26,091 nucleotides of DNA. Source: Halobacteriovorax sp. (lineage in GTDB: Bacteria > Bdellovibrionota > Bacteriovoracia > Bacteriovoracales > Bacteriovoracaceae). The position numbers were made by a program, and so were the translations under genes. Every line of letters starts with the position of its first letter. The stretch's first letter is position 1. Shown here in pieces: positions 15,673-22,929 of this stretch. The DNA lies in the NCBI GenBank assembly GCA_002686115.1, contig NZAF01000004.1, positions 1 to 26,091 on the forward strand, given 5' to 3'. The notes below the pieces were generated by a model. It did no database searches. It was not told where the DNA came from and was given only the letters and a program-made list of their open reading frames with translations.

Positions 15673-15716
15673 GCACTAAGTAAGTGCTTGAATTTACATT
15701 GTTATCGGGGCACAAT
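15673..15716 (+). promoter_or_regulatory. candidate promoter and operator of the TRAP operon
   Basis: TTGAAT (15688-15693) and CACAAT (15711-15716) are 17 bases apart, about 35 bases before the tatT start. Just upstream is an inverted repeat GCACT-AAGTA-AGTGC (15673-15687) that ends at the -35 box and could bind a regulator. A second -35-like TTGACG at 15668 overlaps the repeat. Together the arrangement is plausible but not conclusive. Confidence 0.4.
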
Positions 15717-15750
15717 AGTTGTCGTTAATAAATTCTTTCTAGGAATAAAA

Positions 15751-16713
15751 GTGCAAAAAATAATTCTCACGGTTTTTTTGTTGGGCCTCGTTTCATGTTC
15801 TGGTTTAAAAAAAGCAGCTTTAGGGCCAGCTGGCTCTTTGATTTATGATGCTTCAAACGACCTTTTACATGAAGATGATTGGCAGTTTTTTGAAGAGTCT
15901 CTAATCTCAAATATCAAACTGATTGAAACTCTTTTATCACAAGACCCAAATAACGAAGAATTAAAAGTCACTCTTATCAAAGCACTATCTGCAAAGGCTT
16001 TTGCAATTGATGAAACGTACTACTTAGAACACAAATTGAAAGATACGGAAAATTCAATTCATAAAAAGCGTGCAAAGATTGCATATACGAAAGCATTAAA
16101 ATATTCAGCAAGTCTTTTTAAAAGTAGAGGGCTTAGTGAATCGTTATTAACAGACTATGTTGCAAAACCCGATGAACTTAAGAATATGATAAGTGAAAAC
16201 TTTGATGATGATTCTGAGTTAGATATTGAATTTGTCTTTTTCACAGGTCAATCACTAGCATCAATTGTTAATTTGAGCCGTGAAAACTTTAAAGTAGTGG
16301 CATACCTTCCTGTGGCAAAAGCACTATTTGATTGGGCCTGTGAGAAGCGTCCAAATATTAATGGTGGAGCATGTGATATCTTTAACGCAAGTTACATGGC
16401 TGCAAGACCAAGGATGCTTGGTGGAAATCCAGAGAAAGGTAGAGAGATGTTTGAAAAGGCAATCTCTGAACGTTCTGATAATTACCTTGTAAGAGAAGCA
16501 ATGGTCGAGAATTACCAAATACTCGTTGCTGATGATGTTGGATATAGACGCATAAAAAATGATTTTGGCGATCTTAAACAAAAGCTTAAAGATTCAAAGG
16601 TTTGGACCGGTGAGAAGCTAAGAGCTCCAGAAAAAAACTCTCTTAATGTTTTTAATATGATTGCTCTAAAAAGAATGGAAATAATTGAAGCAAACGAAGA
16701 CGATATATTTTAA
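15751..16713 (+). CDS. TRAP-associated TPR-like lipoprotein (TatT, T component)
   Basis: TatT proteins are lipoproteins with a helical, TPR-like fold. They pair with a TRAP binding protein (first described as Tp0956 with Tp0957 in Treponema pallidum). The start is GTG at 15751, supported by TAGGA six bases upstream and by a lipobox that then falls correctly: LGLVSC-SG, lipidated cysteine at about residue 16. The frame is open 63 bases further upstream but that part has no family match. The 320-residue product carries the characteristic early segment (KKAALGPAGSLIYDASNDLL) followed by helical repeats (LLSQDPNNEELKVTLIKALSAKAF and onwards). Family identity rests on this and on the position directly before the P, Q and M genes, nine bases from the P gene. 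Confidence 0.85.
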   Translation: MQKIILTVFLLGLVSCSGLKKAALGPAGSLIYDASNDLLHEDDWQFFEESLISNIKLIETLLSQDPNNEELKVTLIKALSAKAFAIDETYYLEHKLKDTENSIHKKRAKIAYTKALKYSASLFKSRGLSESLLTDYVAKPDELKNMISENFDDDSELDIEFVFFTGQSLASIVNLSRENFKVVAYLPVAKALFDWACEKRPNINGGACDIFNASYMAARPRMLGGNPEKGREMFEKAISERSDNYLVREAMVENYQILVADDVGYRRIKNDFGDLKQKLKDSKVWTGEKLRAPEKNSLNVFNMIALKRMEIIEANEDDIF

Positions 16714-16722
16714 AGGATATTA

Positions 16723-17685
16723 ATGATGAAAATTTTAATTTCTCTCCTGATTAGTTCTGTCATTTATGGTGCCACTATTAAAGTCGGAGTTTTAGCTCCT
16801 GAAGGTACGACTTGGGCTAAAAACTTAAAAAAAATGGCAAAGGAAATAAAGAAAGCTACTAAGAAAAAAGTAAAAATTAAAATTTTCTTTGGTGGTGCTC
16901 AAGGAGATGAGCCAGATGTTCTTAGAAAAATTAGAGTAGGACAATTACACGGTGGAATTTTCACAGGAAAAACTCTTGGTGAAATTAACGGTGATGTAAG
17001 AGTTATGGAACTTCCATTTACTTTTTACGATGACAATAAAAAGGCAAGAAGTGTTCTTGATAAAATGACACCAACTTTTAATAAGAAGTTTGAGCAAGCA
17101 AAGTTTAAAAACTTAGGTTTCTTTGAAATTGGTAACGTTTATTTTGTATCTAAGAATGAGACTGCTAATCTTGCTGCTCTTAAAGGTCAAAAAATTTGGG
17201 CATGGGAAGGTGATAAGTTAGTAGAGTCAATGATTGAGTCAATGAATCTTATTTCAGTTCCTCTTCCGCTTCCAGATGTTTTAAGCTCTCTTTCTACTGG
17301 TATTATTGACGCTGCTTATGCGCCACCTCTTGGTATTTTATCATTACAATGGAATACAAAAGTAAGCTATTTAATAGATTTTCCACTCTCGTATTCAATT
17401 GGTGCTTTTTTGATCGGGGAAAAAGCGTGGAAAAAGATAAGTCCAGAAAATCAAAAAATTGTTCTAGATATTTCAAAGAAATATATCGCAAAAGTTAATG
17501 AAGGTAATGATAAAGATAATAAAGATGCCATGTCTGCTATGAAAACCAGTGGAATTAACTTTTTAGAATTTCCTAAGGAAGACCTTGCAAAAGGAAAAGA
17601 ATTACGTGAACAAGTTGTTGGTAAGCTTATGGGGACGCTATTCTCTAAAGAGACTTATGCACAATTTACAAAAGAGTTAAAATAG
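16723..17685 (+). CDS. TRAP transporter substrate-binding protein (DctP family, P component)
   Basis: Periplasmic binding protein that delivers a substrate to the QM membrane subunits. The signal peptide covers about residues 1-16 (ending VIYG-A). The family's order is visible: early strand IKVGVLAP, GGAQGDEPDVLRKIRVGQLHGG, then LKGQKIWAWEGD, and LSSLSTGIIDAAYAPP in the second lobe. In most DctP proteins the segment LKGxKxR carries the arginine that clamps a carboxylate; here the residue is Trp159. AAAGGA precedes the first of two adjacent ATGs (16723 and 16726). The next gene starts immediately after the stop. The TatT partner upstream and the altered site suggest a non-typical, perhaps hydrophobic, ligand; the ligand is unknown. 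Confidence 0.92.
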   Translation: MMKILISLLISSVIYGATIKVGVLAPEGTTWAKNLKKMAKEIKKATKKKVKIKIFFGGAQGDEPDVLRKIRVGQLHGGIFTGKTLGEINGDVRVMELPFTFYDDNKKARSVLDKMTPTFNKKFEQAKFKNLGFFEIGNVYFVSKNETANLAALKGQKIWAWEGDKLVESMIESMNLISVPLPLPDVLSSLSTGIIDAAYAPPLGILSLQWNTKVSYLIDFPLSYSIGAFLIGEKAWKKISPENQKIVLDISKKYIAKVNEGNDKDNKDAMSAMKTSGINFLEFPKEDLAKGKELREQVVGKLMGTLFSKETYAQFTKELK

Positions 17686-18189
17686 ATGAGTCGTTTTATC
17701 TCTTTCTTTGATAATTTCATAAAGGCATCTGTTGTTGCAGTAGTCTTTTTGATGTTAACAGTAAGTGTCTTAAGTATTGTTTTACGTTGGTTTCAAGTTT
17801 CATTGTCATGGACTGAACCACTCGTTAGGCATCTCGTGTTCTTATCTGCATTTCTGGGAGCTACTCTTGCAGCGTCAACGAGTCGTCATATTGCAATTGA
17901 GATATTAGAGAAATTTCTTGAGGCAAAGGAAGAGTTTAAAAAGATTTATGTACTACAGAAGATCATCGCTTTTATTACAACTATATGCCTTGTATTCCTT
18001 ATGCTTTCTGGATATGACTTTTTTAAAGTTGAAAAAGAGTATGGAGTAGAGGTTTTCTGGGGAATACACTCTTCAACGCTCGTTTTCATTATTCCTCTTG
18101 GTTTTGGACTAGTACTTTTTAGAACCTTTCTAAGTTTATTTGAATCACCCGTGAATGATTCAGAGAATATAAACGAGGAGACTTTATAA
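17686..18189 (+). CDS. TRAP transporter small membrane subunit (DctQ family)
   Basis: The Q subunit is the small four-helix membrane component that pairs with DctM. The 167-residue protein has four hydrophobic segments (about 12-33, 44-66, 88-112 and 128-155). It also has the family's WTEPLVRHLVFLSAFLGA loop with the conserved Trp-x-Glu and Arg. It begins directly after the binding protein's stop with no space between, and its stop overlaps the DctM start by one base (TAATG), so translation is coupled. Separate Q and M genes are the common arrangement for this type; in TatT systems fused QM forms also occur, and this one is split. Confidence 0.9.
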   Translation: MSRFISFFDNFIKASVVAVVFLMLTVSVLSIVLRWFQVSLSWTEPLVRHLVFLSAFLGATLAASTSRHIAIEILEKFLEAKEEFKKIYVLQKIIAFITTICLVFLMLSGYDFFKVEKEYGVEVFWGIHSSTLVFIIPLGFGLVLFRTFLSLFESPVNDSENINEETL

Positions 18190-19445
18190 TGGCAATTCTA
18201 TGTATTGCAGCACTGGTCTTTGCTCTTTTAGGAGTCCCTTTATTTGCAGTTCTTGGAACTCTGGCAATATTTGCATTTAAAATTAATGATATTGAAGCTT
18301 CTGCAGTATCAGTAGAAATTTACAGGCTTGCTTCTGCGCCAACGCTTCTAACAATACCTCTTTTTACTTTTGCTGGTTATATTTTAGCCGAAAGTAATGC
18401 TCCAAAAAGACTCTTACGATTTTCAGATGCACTACTTGGTTGGATTCCTGGTGGTGTTGCAATTGTAGGTCTAATTGTAACGGCATTTTTCACAGCTTTT
18501 ACTGGTGCTAGTGGTGTTACTATTGTTGCTCTTGGTGGTCTTCTTTATCCTATCTTAAGGGATGAAGGTTTTGATGAAGATTTTACGATGGGGTATATTA
18601 CGACATCTGGATCTCTTGGGCTTTTATTTGCTCCTTCATTGCCAATTATTCTTTATGGATTAGTTGCGAAAGTCGATATAGACCTTCTTTTTAAAGCAGG
18701 GGTTTTACCAGGTGTTCTACTTATTGCTGTCCTGGCCTTTTACTCGTACAGAAAAGGTAATCGAAGTTCAAGAACGAAGGGTGTGGATACAAAAGAGCTG
18801 GTTGCTTCTTTTAAAGAAGCCTTCTTTGAGTTACTTCTACCAGTTGCAGTTCTTGTAGGTATTTATGGCGGTTTTACAACAGTTTCTGAAGCAGCTGCTG
18901 TAACAGCATTTTATGTTTTGATTGTTGAATGTTTTATTTATAAAGATCTCGACTTATTTAAAGATGTTCCAAAAGTCACGACAGAATCGATGACACTCGT
19001 TGGAGCCATTTTAATTATTCTTTGTTGTGCTCTTGGGCTTACAAACTTCTTAATCGATGAAGAAGTACCAGCAGCTATTTTTGAATCTATGAATGGAGTG
19101 CTTACAAATAAGTATGCATTCTTACTATTCATGAATGTCTTCTTACTTGTTGTTGGAAGTTTAATGGATATCTTTAGTGCCATTATTGTTGTTGTGCCAT
19201 TGATATTACCTCTTGCAAGTGAATTTGATATTCATCCAATTCATATGGCCATAATTTTTCTTACTAACCTTGAGATTGGTTACATTACTCCTCCAGTAGG
19301 GATTAATTTATTCATCAGTAGTATTAGATTTAAAAAGCCAATTACTGAGCTTTACAAATCTTCTCTACCATTTTTATTTCTCTTACTGCTTTGTCTGTTA
19401 GTCATTACATATGTACCAACTCTTAGTTTGATGTTTGTTGAGTAG
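18189..19445 (+). CDS. TRAP transporter large permease subunit (DctM family)
   Basis: DctM is the sodium-coupled transport subunit of TRAP systems. The 418-residue product is almost wholly hydrophobic, with about a dozen membrane segments. Family motifs are present: PLFTFAGYILAESNAPKRL early, TAFFTAFTGASGVTIVALGG in the middle, and NLEIGYITPPVGINLFISS near the end. GAGGAG lies about ten bases upstream of the ATG. The start overlaps the DctQ stop by one base and the unrecognised secreted gene follows after five bases. The length is normal for the family and no key segment is missing. Confidence 0.95.
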   Translation: MAILCIAALVFALLGVPLFAVLGTLAIFAFKINDIEASAVSVEIYRLASAPTLLTIPLFTFAGYILAESNAPKRLLRFSDALLGWIPGGVAIVGLIVTAFFTAFTGASGVTIVALGGLLYPILRDEGFDEDFTMGYITTSGSLGLLFAPSLPIILYGLVAKVDIDLLFKAGVLPGVLLIAVLAFYSYRKGNRSSRTKGVDTKELVASFKEAFFELLLPVAVLVGIYGGFTTVSEAAAVTAFYVLIVECFIYKDLDLFKDVPKVTTESMTLVGAILIILCCALGLTNFLIDEEVPAAIFESMNGVLTNKYAFLLFMNVFLLVVGSLMDIFSAIIVVVPLILPLASEFDIHPIHMAIIFLTNLEIGYITPPVGINLFISSIRFKKPITELYKSSLPFLFLLLLCLLVITYVPTLSLMFVE

Positions 19446-19450
19446 GGTAA

Positions 19451-20917
19451 ATGAGAATAAAGATCCTCTTTTTCTTTTTATGTAGTCTTTTATGCGCACA
19501 TGCAAATGATTTTTATAAGACAGGAGAGAGAAGCTTTGATGAGTATCATGGCCCATATAATCCGGAATTAAAGGTTACCTATAAAACAGGGGAGATCTTG
19601 TTTGAAGACGATGTCTACAAAAGACATTATCCAATGGATCATATAAATAATGATATTCTCCCTCTTTACGACTTTTTTCAAACATATCTTAGTCAAACAC
19701 TTGATTGCCCAGATGATTTTTACTTTAAAAATAAAGACTATCTTCATTATCTGTACAGGCTTACAACGATTTCACATCTTTATGAATACCTAAGACAAGT
19801 TCACATTTCTCTCTATCAGATGGGTGAGCTTGAACAGGAATGTTCTCTTGATTATGATCAACTGTTTGGCCAATGTTCTCCTAAATCAAAAGATATGAAG
19901 TCATTTTTAAAACGTGTTGATAATCACTTCTTTGACATTATTGATTGGGGGCGTTTTTCTTTTTTACCTAAAAATGCAACCTCAAGTAAGCTTACATCTT
20001 TTCATGGGAAGGGCTTTGTAAATAGATTAGTCAAGTCTGATGATGGGCTTGAAGCTTCTCTTAATTTAACTTGTCATAAATTAAGAGAGCAAATTATGAG
20101 CACATGTTCAGAAACAGATTCTTTGTATGGGATGAGTAAACTTCCTAAGATGACAGATTTTATAAAGGATCAGAGTGCATATAAAATTATTAACTCTATT
20201 GGAACAGGGAAAGAATGTATTCAAAGATTTAAGTCTTCCTCAAAACATTTAGAAGTCTATAGTGGTATTGCAAAAAAGTTCTTAAACAAAAGTATTCACA
20301 AAGATTATAGATTGTTTTTCTATGGTGCTTTAAGAGAGTTTGACGAATTAGGAATTGAAGTTATTAAAAGCGAAGAGCCTGAGATTGTTGAGAAGGTTGA
20401 AAAAGTTGAGAAGAAAGATATTGAAAAGAAGGTTGTAAAAGAGGTTATTAAGGAAAAGAGAAAAAGAGTTGTCATTAGAAAGTCTTTTAAAATAAAAGAA
20501 GATAAGAAAGATACTAAAACTGCTTTAGAAAAAGCTGTTTTAGAATATGTTAAGTCGAAGAAGCCTACACTTGTAGATTTAGAAAAAGCAAAGAGTGAAT
20601 ATCAGTTTTCAAAATCATTGATTAAGAAGTTTAACGGACCTCTTAGACCTTATCAGACTATTAAAGCCTTAAAAGAAATGAGACAAAAAGATACTTTAGG
20701 CTCAATTGGTACTCCATTTAGTTATCTCTTTTTAAGATATCTTCTAGACTATGAGTTACATCAAGGACTTTTTAATCTTCAAACAGCTTTAGGTAATAGC
20801 TTTTACATTATTGATGATATTAAAAAGGTTAAAAAACCTGTAAAAGTAAAATTGATTAATAATAAAGAAACTAATTATCAGTGGAAACTTTTTGTAGAAG
20901 AGGTCACAGGAGTGTGA
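19451..20917 (+). CDS. secreted protein at the end of the TRAP operon, unknown function
   Basis: Not recognised. The 488-residue product has a signal peptide (MRIKILFFFLCSLLCAHA, then N-D). An N-terminal domain of about 285 residues follows, with many aromatics and several cysteines (LDCPDD, QECSLDYDQ, GQCSPK, NLTCHK, STCSET, KECIQR). Next is a highly charged linker of Lys, Glu and Val repeats (about 307-355, for example EKVEKVEKKDIEKK) and a second helical domain of about 130 residues. Starting five bases after dctM and ending in the operon's terminator, it is almost certainly co-transcribed with the transporter. The linker resembles those of periplasm-spanning proteins, so it could couple outer and inner membrane parts. 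That is inference. The SD is only AGGG close to the ATG. Confidence 0.8.
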   Translation: MRIKILFFFLCSLLCAHANDFYKTGERSFDEYHGPYNPELKVTYKTGEILFEDDVYKRHYPMDHINNDILPLYDFFQTYLSQTLDCPDDFYFKNKDYLHYLYRLTTISHLYEYLRQVHISLYQMGELEQECSLDYDQLFGQCSPKSKDMKSFLKRVDNHFFDIIDWGRFSFLPKNATSSKLTSFHGKGFVNRLVKSDDGLEASLNLTCHKLREQIMSTCSETDSLYGMSKLPKMTDFIKDQSAYKIINSIGTGKECIQRFKSSSKHLEVYSGIAKKFLNKSIHKDYRLFFYGALREFDELGIEVIKSEEPEIVEKVEKVEKKDIEKKVVKEVIKEKRKRVVIRKSFKIKEDKKDTKTALEKAVLEYVKSKKPTLVDLEKAKSEYQFSKSLIKKFNGPLRPYQTIKALKEMRQKDTLGSIGTPFSYLFLRYLLDYELHQGLFNLQTALGNSFYIIDDIKKVKKPVKVKLINNKETNYQWKLFVEEVTGV

Positions 20918-20935
20918 CCTCTTCAATTTTTTTTA
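20897..20935 (+). terminator. terminator of the TRAP operon, overlapping the last stop codon
   Basis: The perfect 11-base-pair stem GAAGAGGTCAC/GTGACCTCTTC with a six-base loop is followed by AA and eight T residues. The TGA stop of the upstream gene (20915-20917) lies inside the right arm, so the last six codons form the left arm and loop. Confidence 0.93.
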
Positions 20936-20937
20936 GA

Positions 20938-21576
20938 CTAGTATTTATCAGCTTGCTTTTGAAGTCTTCTCTCAGCAGCTGCACTTACACTAAGTGCTAG
21001 GAAGAAACCAGCGTTTTCACCGTTTTCATCTTTACCGAAAAGACTTACATTACCAACTCTTCTTGATCCCACTTTGTACTGAGAAGTCCAACCAAAACCA
21101 TAAAGTTCAAATTTTGGTAATGGTACCCAGATACCAAAGATCTTTGGACCAACGTAGAATGCAACATTCTTAAGTTTTTCAACAGAGAATGCTACTGCTG
21201 GAAGAGCTCCTGCTGCAACTCCTGGAATCATTCTTCCACCTGGAAGTGTTTTGGGATCCAGTTGTTTAACGTCTGCATCAAAAAGGTCATCAAGTGAAAC
21301 CGTAAAAGAAAGAACAGAACCTGGACCTTCTAAGTTTGGATTAAACATGATGTAAGAACTTTTGTACTTAGGTACTTTGTAAGTTCCACCAACTTGAATT
21401 TCAACGTTTTCAAGAACCATTGAAACGATTAAGTTATCCTCAAGAATATTTAAGTTTGGACCTTGAACTCCTGGGATACTTACGTTGCCTTCTCCACCAC
21501 ATGAAGTTGTGAATGTCGTAAGACTAAGGACTGAAAGTAATACAATAGATAATTTTTTTAGCTTTGTTGCTAACAT
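20938..21576 (-). CDS. lipoprotein of unknown family, copy A
   Basis: Not recognised as a named family. The 212-residue product has a lipoprotein signal (lipobox FTTSC-GG, cysteine at residue 26). Its mature part is clearly paralogous to the next gene upstream (21778-22434). Shared blocks are IPGVxGP, VSLDDxxxD, LDPxxLPGGRxIPGV, GALPAVAFS, AFYVGPKIFGIW and NGENAGFFLALSVS, which fit a compact mostly beta fold with a conserved C-terminal helix ending in basic residues. The residues after the lipid cysteine are Gly-Gly-Glu, not Asp, which in many bacteria favours outer-membrane localisation. GAGGTGG lies three to ten bases before the ATG. A 190-base leader including the copy B terminator separates the two genes. 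Confidence 0.85.
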   Translation of the reverse strand: MLATKLKKLSIVLLSVLSLTTFTTSCGGEGNVSIPGVQGPNLNILEDNLIVSMVLENVEIQVGGTYKVPKYKSSYIMFNPNLEGPGSVLSFTVSLDDLFDADVKQLDPKTLPGGRMIPGVAAGALPAVAFSVEKLKNVAFYVGPKIFGIWVPLPKFELYGFGWTSQYKVGSRRVGNVSLFGKDENGENAGFFLALSVSAAAERRLQKQADKY

Positions 21577-21680
21577 AACCCACCTCGCTGTTTGTGTACT
21601 CTATCAAAGTCATTATCGGAGGCTAATTTAAGAGCTTAAGTTAAAAATTCGGTTTTCTTTAACAATTAAAATAGTCGGGT

Positions 21681-21712
21681 ATAAAAATAAAAACCCCTGG
21701 CGTGACCAGGGG
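21681..21712 (-). terminator. terminator after lipoprotein copy B
   Basis: On the minus strand CCCCTGG/CCAGGGG with a five-base loop is followed by a T-rich tract (the A-rich stretch at 21681-21693 on the plus strand). It lies about 65 bases past the stop of copy B. Confidence 0.85.
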
Positions 21713-21777
21713 CTTTAAGTTGGGTTGTTAAACTTCAGTGATTCCTTCACTATAAGTATAACTCTTGAATATTTTAA

Positions 21778-22434
21778 TTAGTTACTATCAGCAACTCTTT
21801 CAAGTCTTCTTTTTTGTGAAGAACTAACAGAAAGTGCTAAGAAGAAACCTGCATTTTCACCATTTTGATCTGAACCAACAAGTGAAAGGTTACCGACTCT
21901 TGTCTTTCCTGTGTAGAATCTTGTTGTTATCATTGCACCTTGAAGATCAAGTTTCTTAAGTGGAATCCAGATACCAAAGATTTTTGGACCAACATAGAAC
22001 GCCATGTTCTTTAACTTATCGATTGAAAACGCCACTGCAGGTAAAGCACCTTCAGAAACACCTGGAATCGCTCTCCCTCCTGGAAGTGATAGAGGGTCTA
22101 ATCTTGTCACACCATCGCCAAGAATATCATCTAAAGAAACAGAGAATGCTAGAATCGTTCCATCGCTTTCTAGATCAGGAGCCAGTTCTACATAAGAACT
22201 AGGGTATTTTGGAATGGCATATCTTGCTCCACCTTCTACTTTTAAGTTTTCAAAAACAATATCAATAAGAATATTGTCTCCTACTAAATTTACTTTTGGA
22301 CCATCCACTCCTGGAATAGAGAGGTTTTTAGAACTAGTCCCACTACCACATGATGTGAAGATTAGTGAAAGTGAAAGGAGGATTGTGATGAATGTAATTT
22401 TTTTTCCATTCGAGTTAAAAGTTAAATTTCTCAT
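21778..22434 (-). CDS. lipoprotein of unknown family, copy B
   Basis: Paralogue of the gene at 20938-21576, with 218 residues and the lipobox IFTSC-GS (cysteine at residue 29). All long blocks of copy A recur here: LSIPGVDGP, VSLDDILGD, LDPLSLPGGRAIPGV, GALPAVAFSIDKL, AFYVGPKIFGIWIPL and NGENAGFFLALSVS. The strongest divergence is between the GIWxPL block and the NGENAGFF block, a candidate specificity region. GAGG precedes the ATG. The two genes are separated by a terminator, so despite their pairing they may be differently expressed. Their function is not visible from the sequence. Confidence 0.85.
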   Translation of the reverse strand: MRNLTFNSNGKKITFITILLSLSLIFTSCGSGTSSKNLSIPGVDGPKVNLVGDNILIDIVFENLKVEGGARYAIPKYPSSYVELAPDLESDGTILAFSVSLDDILGDGVTRLDPLSLPGGRAIPGVSEGALPAVAFSIDKLKNMAFYVGPKIFGIWIPLKKLDLQGAMITTRFYTGKTRVGNLSLVGSDQNGENAGFFLALSVSSSQKRRLERVADSN

Positions 22435-22600
22435 TGCTTACCTCAAGAAGAAACGTCGTTCCTTCTCGAATTATGACCATCTAAAAAAACGTCCCGGAAA
22501 TAGCATAACGTACCACAAGTCATAATTTAGCTTCTATTATTTACACACGCTTTATCAAGCTCTAGTTATTATGCCTGTTTCAAAAATTGAGGGTAGGGCA

Positions 22601-22620
22601 AAATGTTAAGCAAATGTTAA
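22601..22620. repeat. tandem 9-base repeat, likely operator
   Basis: AAATGTTAA occurs twice with a two-base gap, so the period is 11 bases, one helical turn. It lies about 170 bases upstream of lipoprotein copy B and beside the phased A-tracts. This is a typical layout for a regulator binding the same face of the helix, but no regulator is identified. Confidence 0.45.
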
Positions 22621-22627
22621 TTTCCAC

Positions 22628-22654
22628 AAAAAAAGCCAAAAAAAAGTAAAAAAA
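22628..22654. promoter_or_regulatory. three phased A-tracts (curved DNA)
   Basis: Runs of seven, eight and seven A residues at 22628-22634, 22638-22645 and 22648-22654 have centres about 10 bases apart. This phasing produces intrinsically bent DNA, often found upstream of strong or globally regulated promoters. The surrounding 22435-22747 has no gene I can support. Confidence 0.6.
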
Positions 22655-22747
22655 TCAACTTTTTTAAAGACTTATGAATACAAGTGAATCGAGTTGCTAA
22701 ATTTATTGGTGATAAAAAAAAATGGCAGTGTTTAACTTCTTCGTGCC

Positions 22748-22775
22748 TTGAAAACTTGATAGCAAGTTCTAAACT
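22748..22775 (+). promoter_or_regulatory. candidate promoter with embedded palindrome
   Basis: TTGAAA (22748-22753) and TAAACT (22770-22775) are 16 bases apart. AACTTG-ATAG-CAAGTT (22753-22768) fills the spacer and would make a good operator. Transcription would begin near 22782. Confidence 0.35.
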
Positions 22776-22781
22776 CCTTAT

Positions 22782-22915
22782 ATACAAGGGTTTTTATAGA
22801 TTTTATTGATTTCATTATGTGAAAATAAAAGCCTCGATATTTTGCCAGGTATGAGGACTCTAATGGCGTCTTTAAAGAGGTTAAAGATGCCGTCTTAAGC
22901 TCGTAGAGCTTTCTT
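22782..22915 (+). ncRNA. candidate small RNA or structured leader
   Basis: Downstream of the candidate promoter three hairpins follow in order. The first is CCTC/GAGG with an inner ATA/TAT (22832-22856). The second has 11 pairs including one G-T, GGCGTCTTTAA/TTAAAGATGCC, with loop AGAGG (22865-22891). The third is AAGCTC/GAGCTT with a three-base loop followed by TCTT (22897-22915), a weak terminator. It could be a free small RNA or the leader of the gene at 22930. It matches no RNA family that I know. Confidence 0.25.
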
Positions 22916-22917
22916 GA

Positions 22918-22923
22918 TATCCT
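22918..22923 (+). promoter_or_regulatory. -10-like box six bases before the start codon
   Basis: TATCCT is followed by AGTTAT and the ATG at 22930. Four of six bases match the consensus. No SD is present. ATCCT and AGGAT also form a short inverted repeat around the start codon. Confidence 0.3.
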
Positions 22924-22929
22924 AGTTAT

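Noticed and set aside
22214..22525. Open frame of 103 codons on the plus strand
   Set aside because: It is antisense to lipoprotein copy B, which has a lipobox, an SD and a paralogue.
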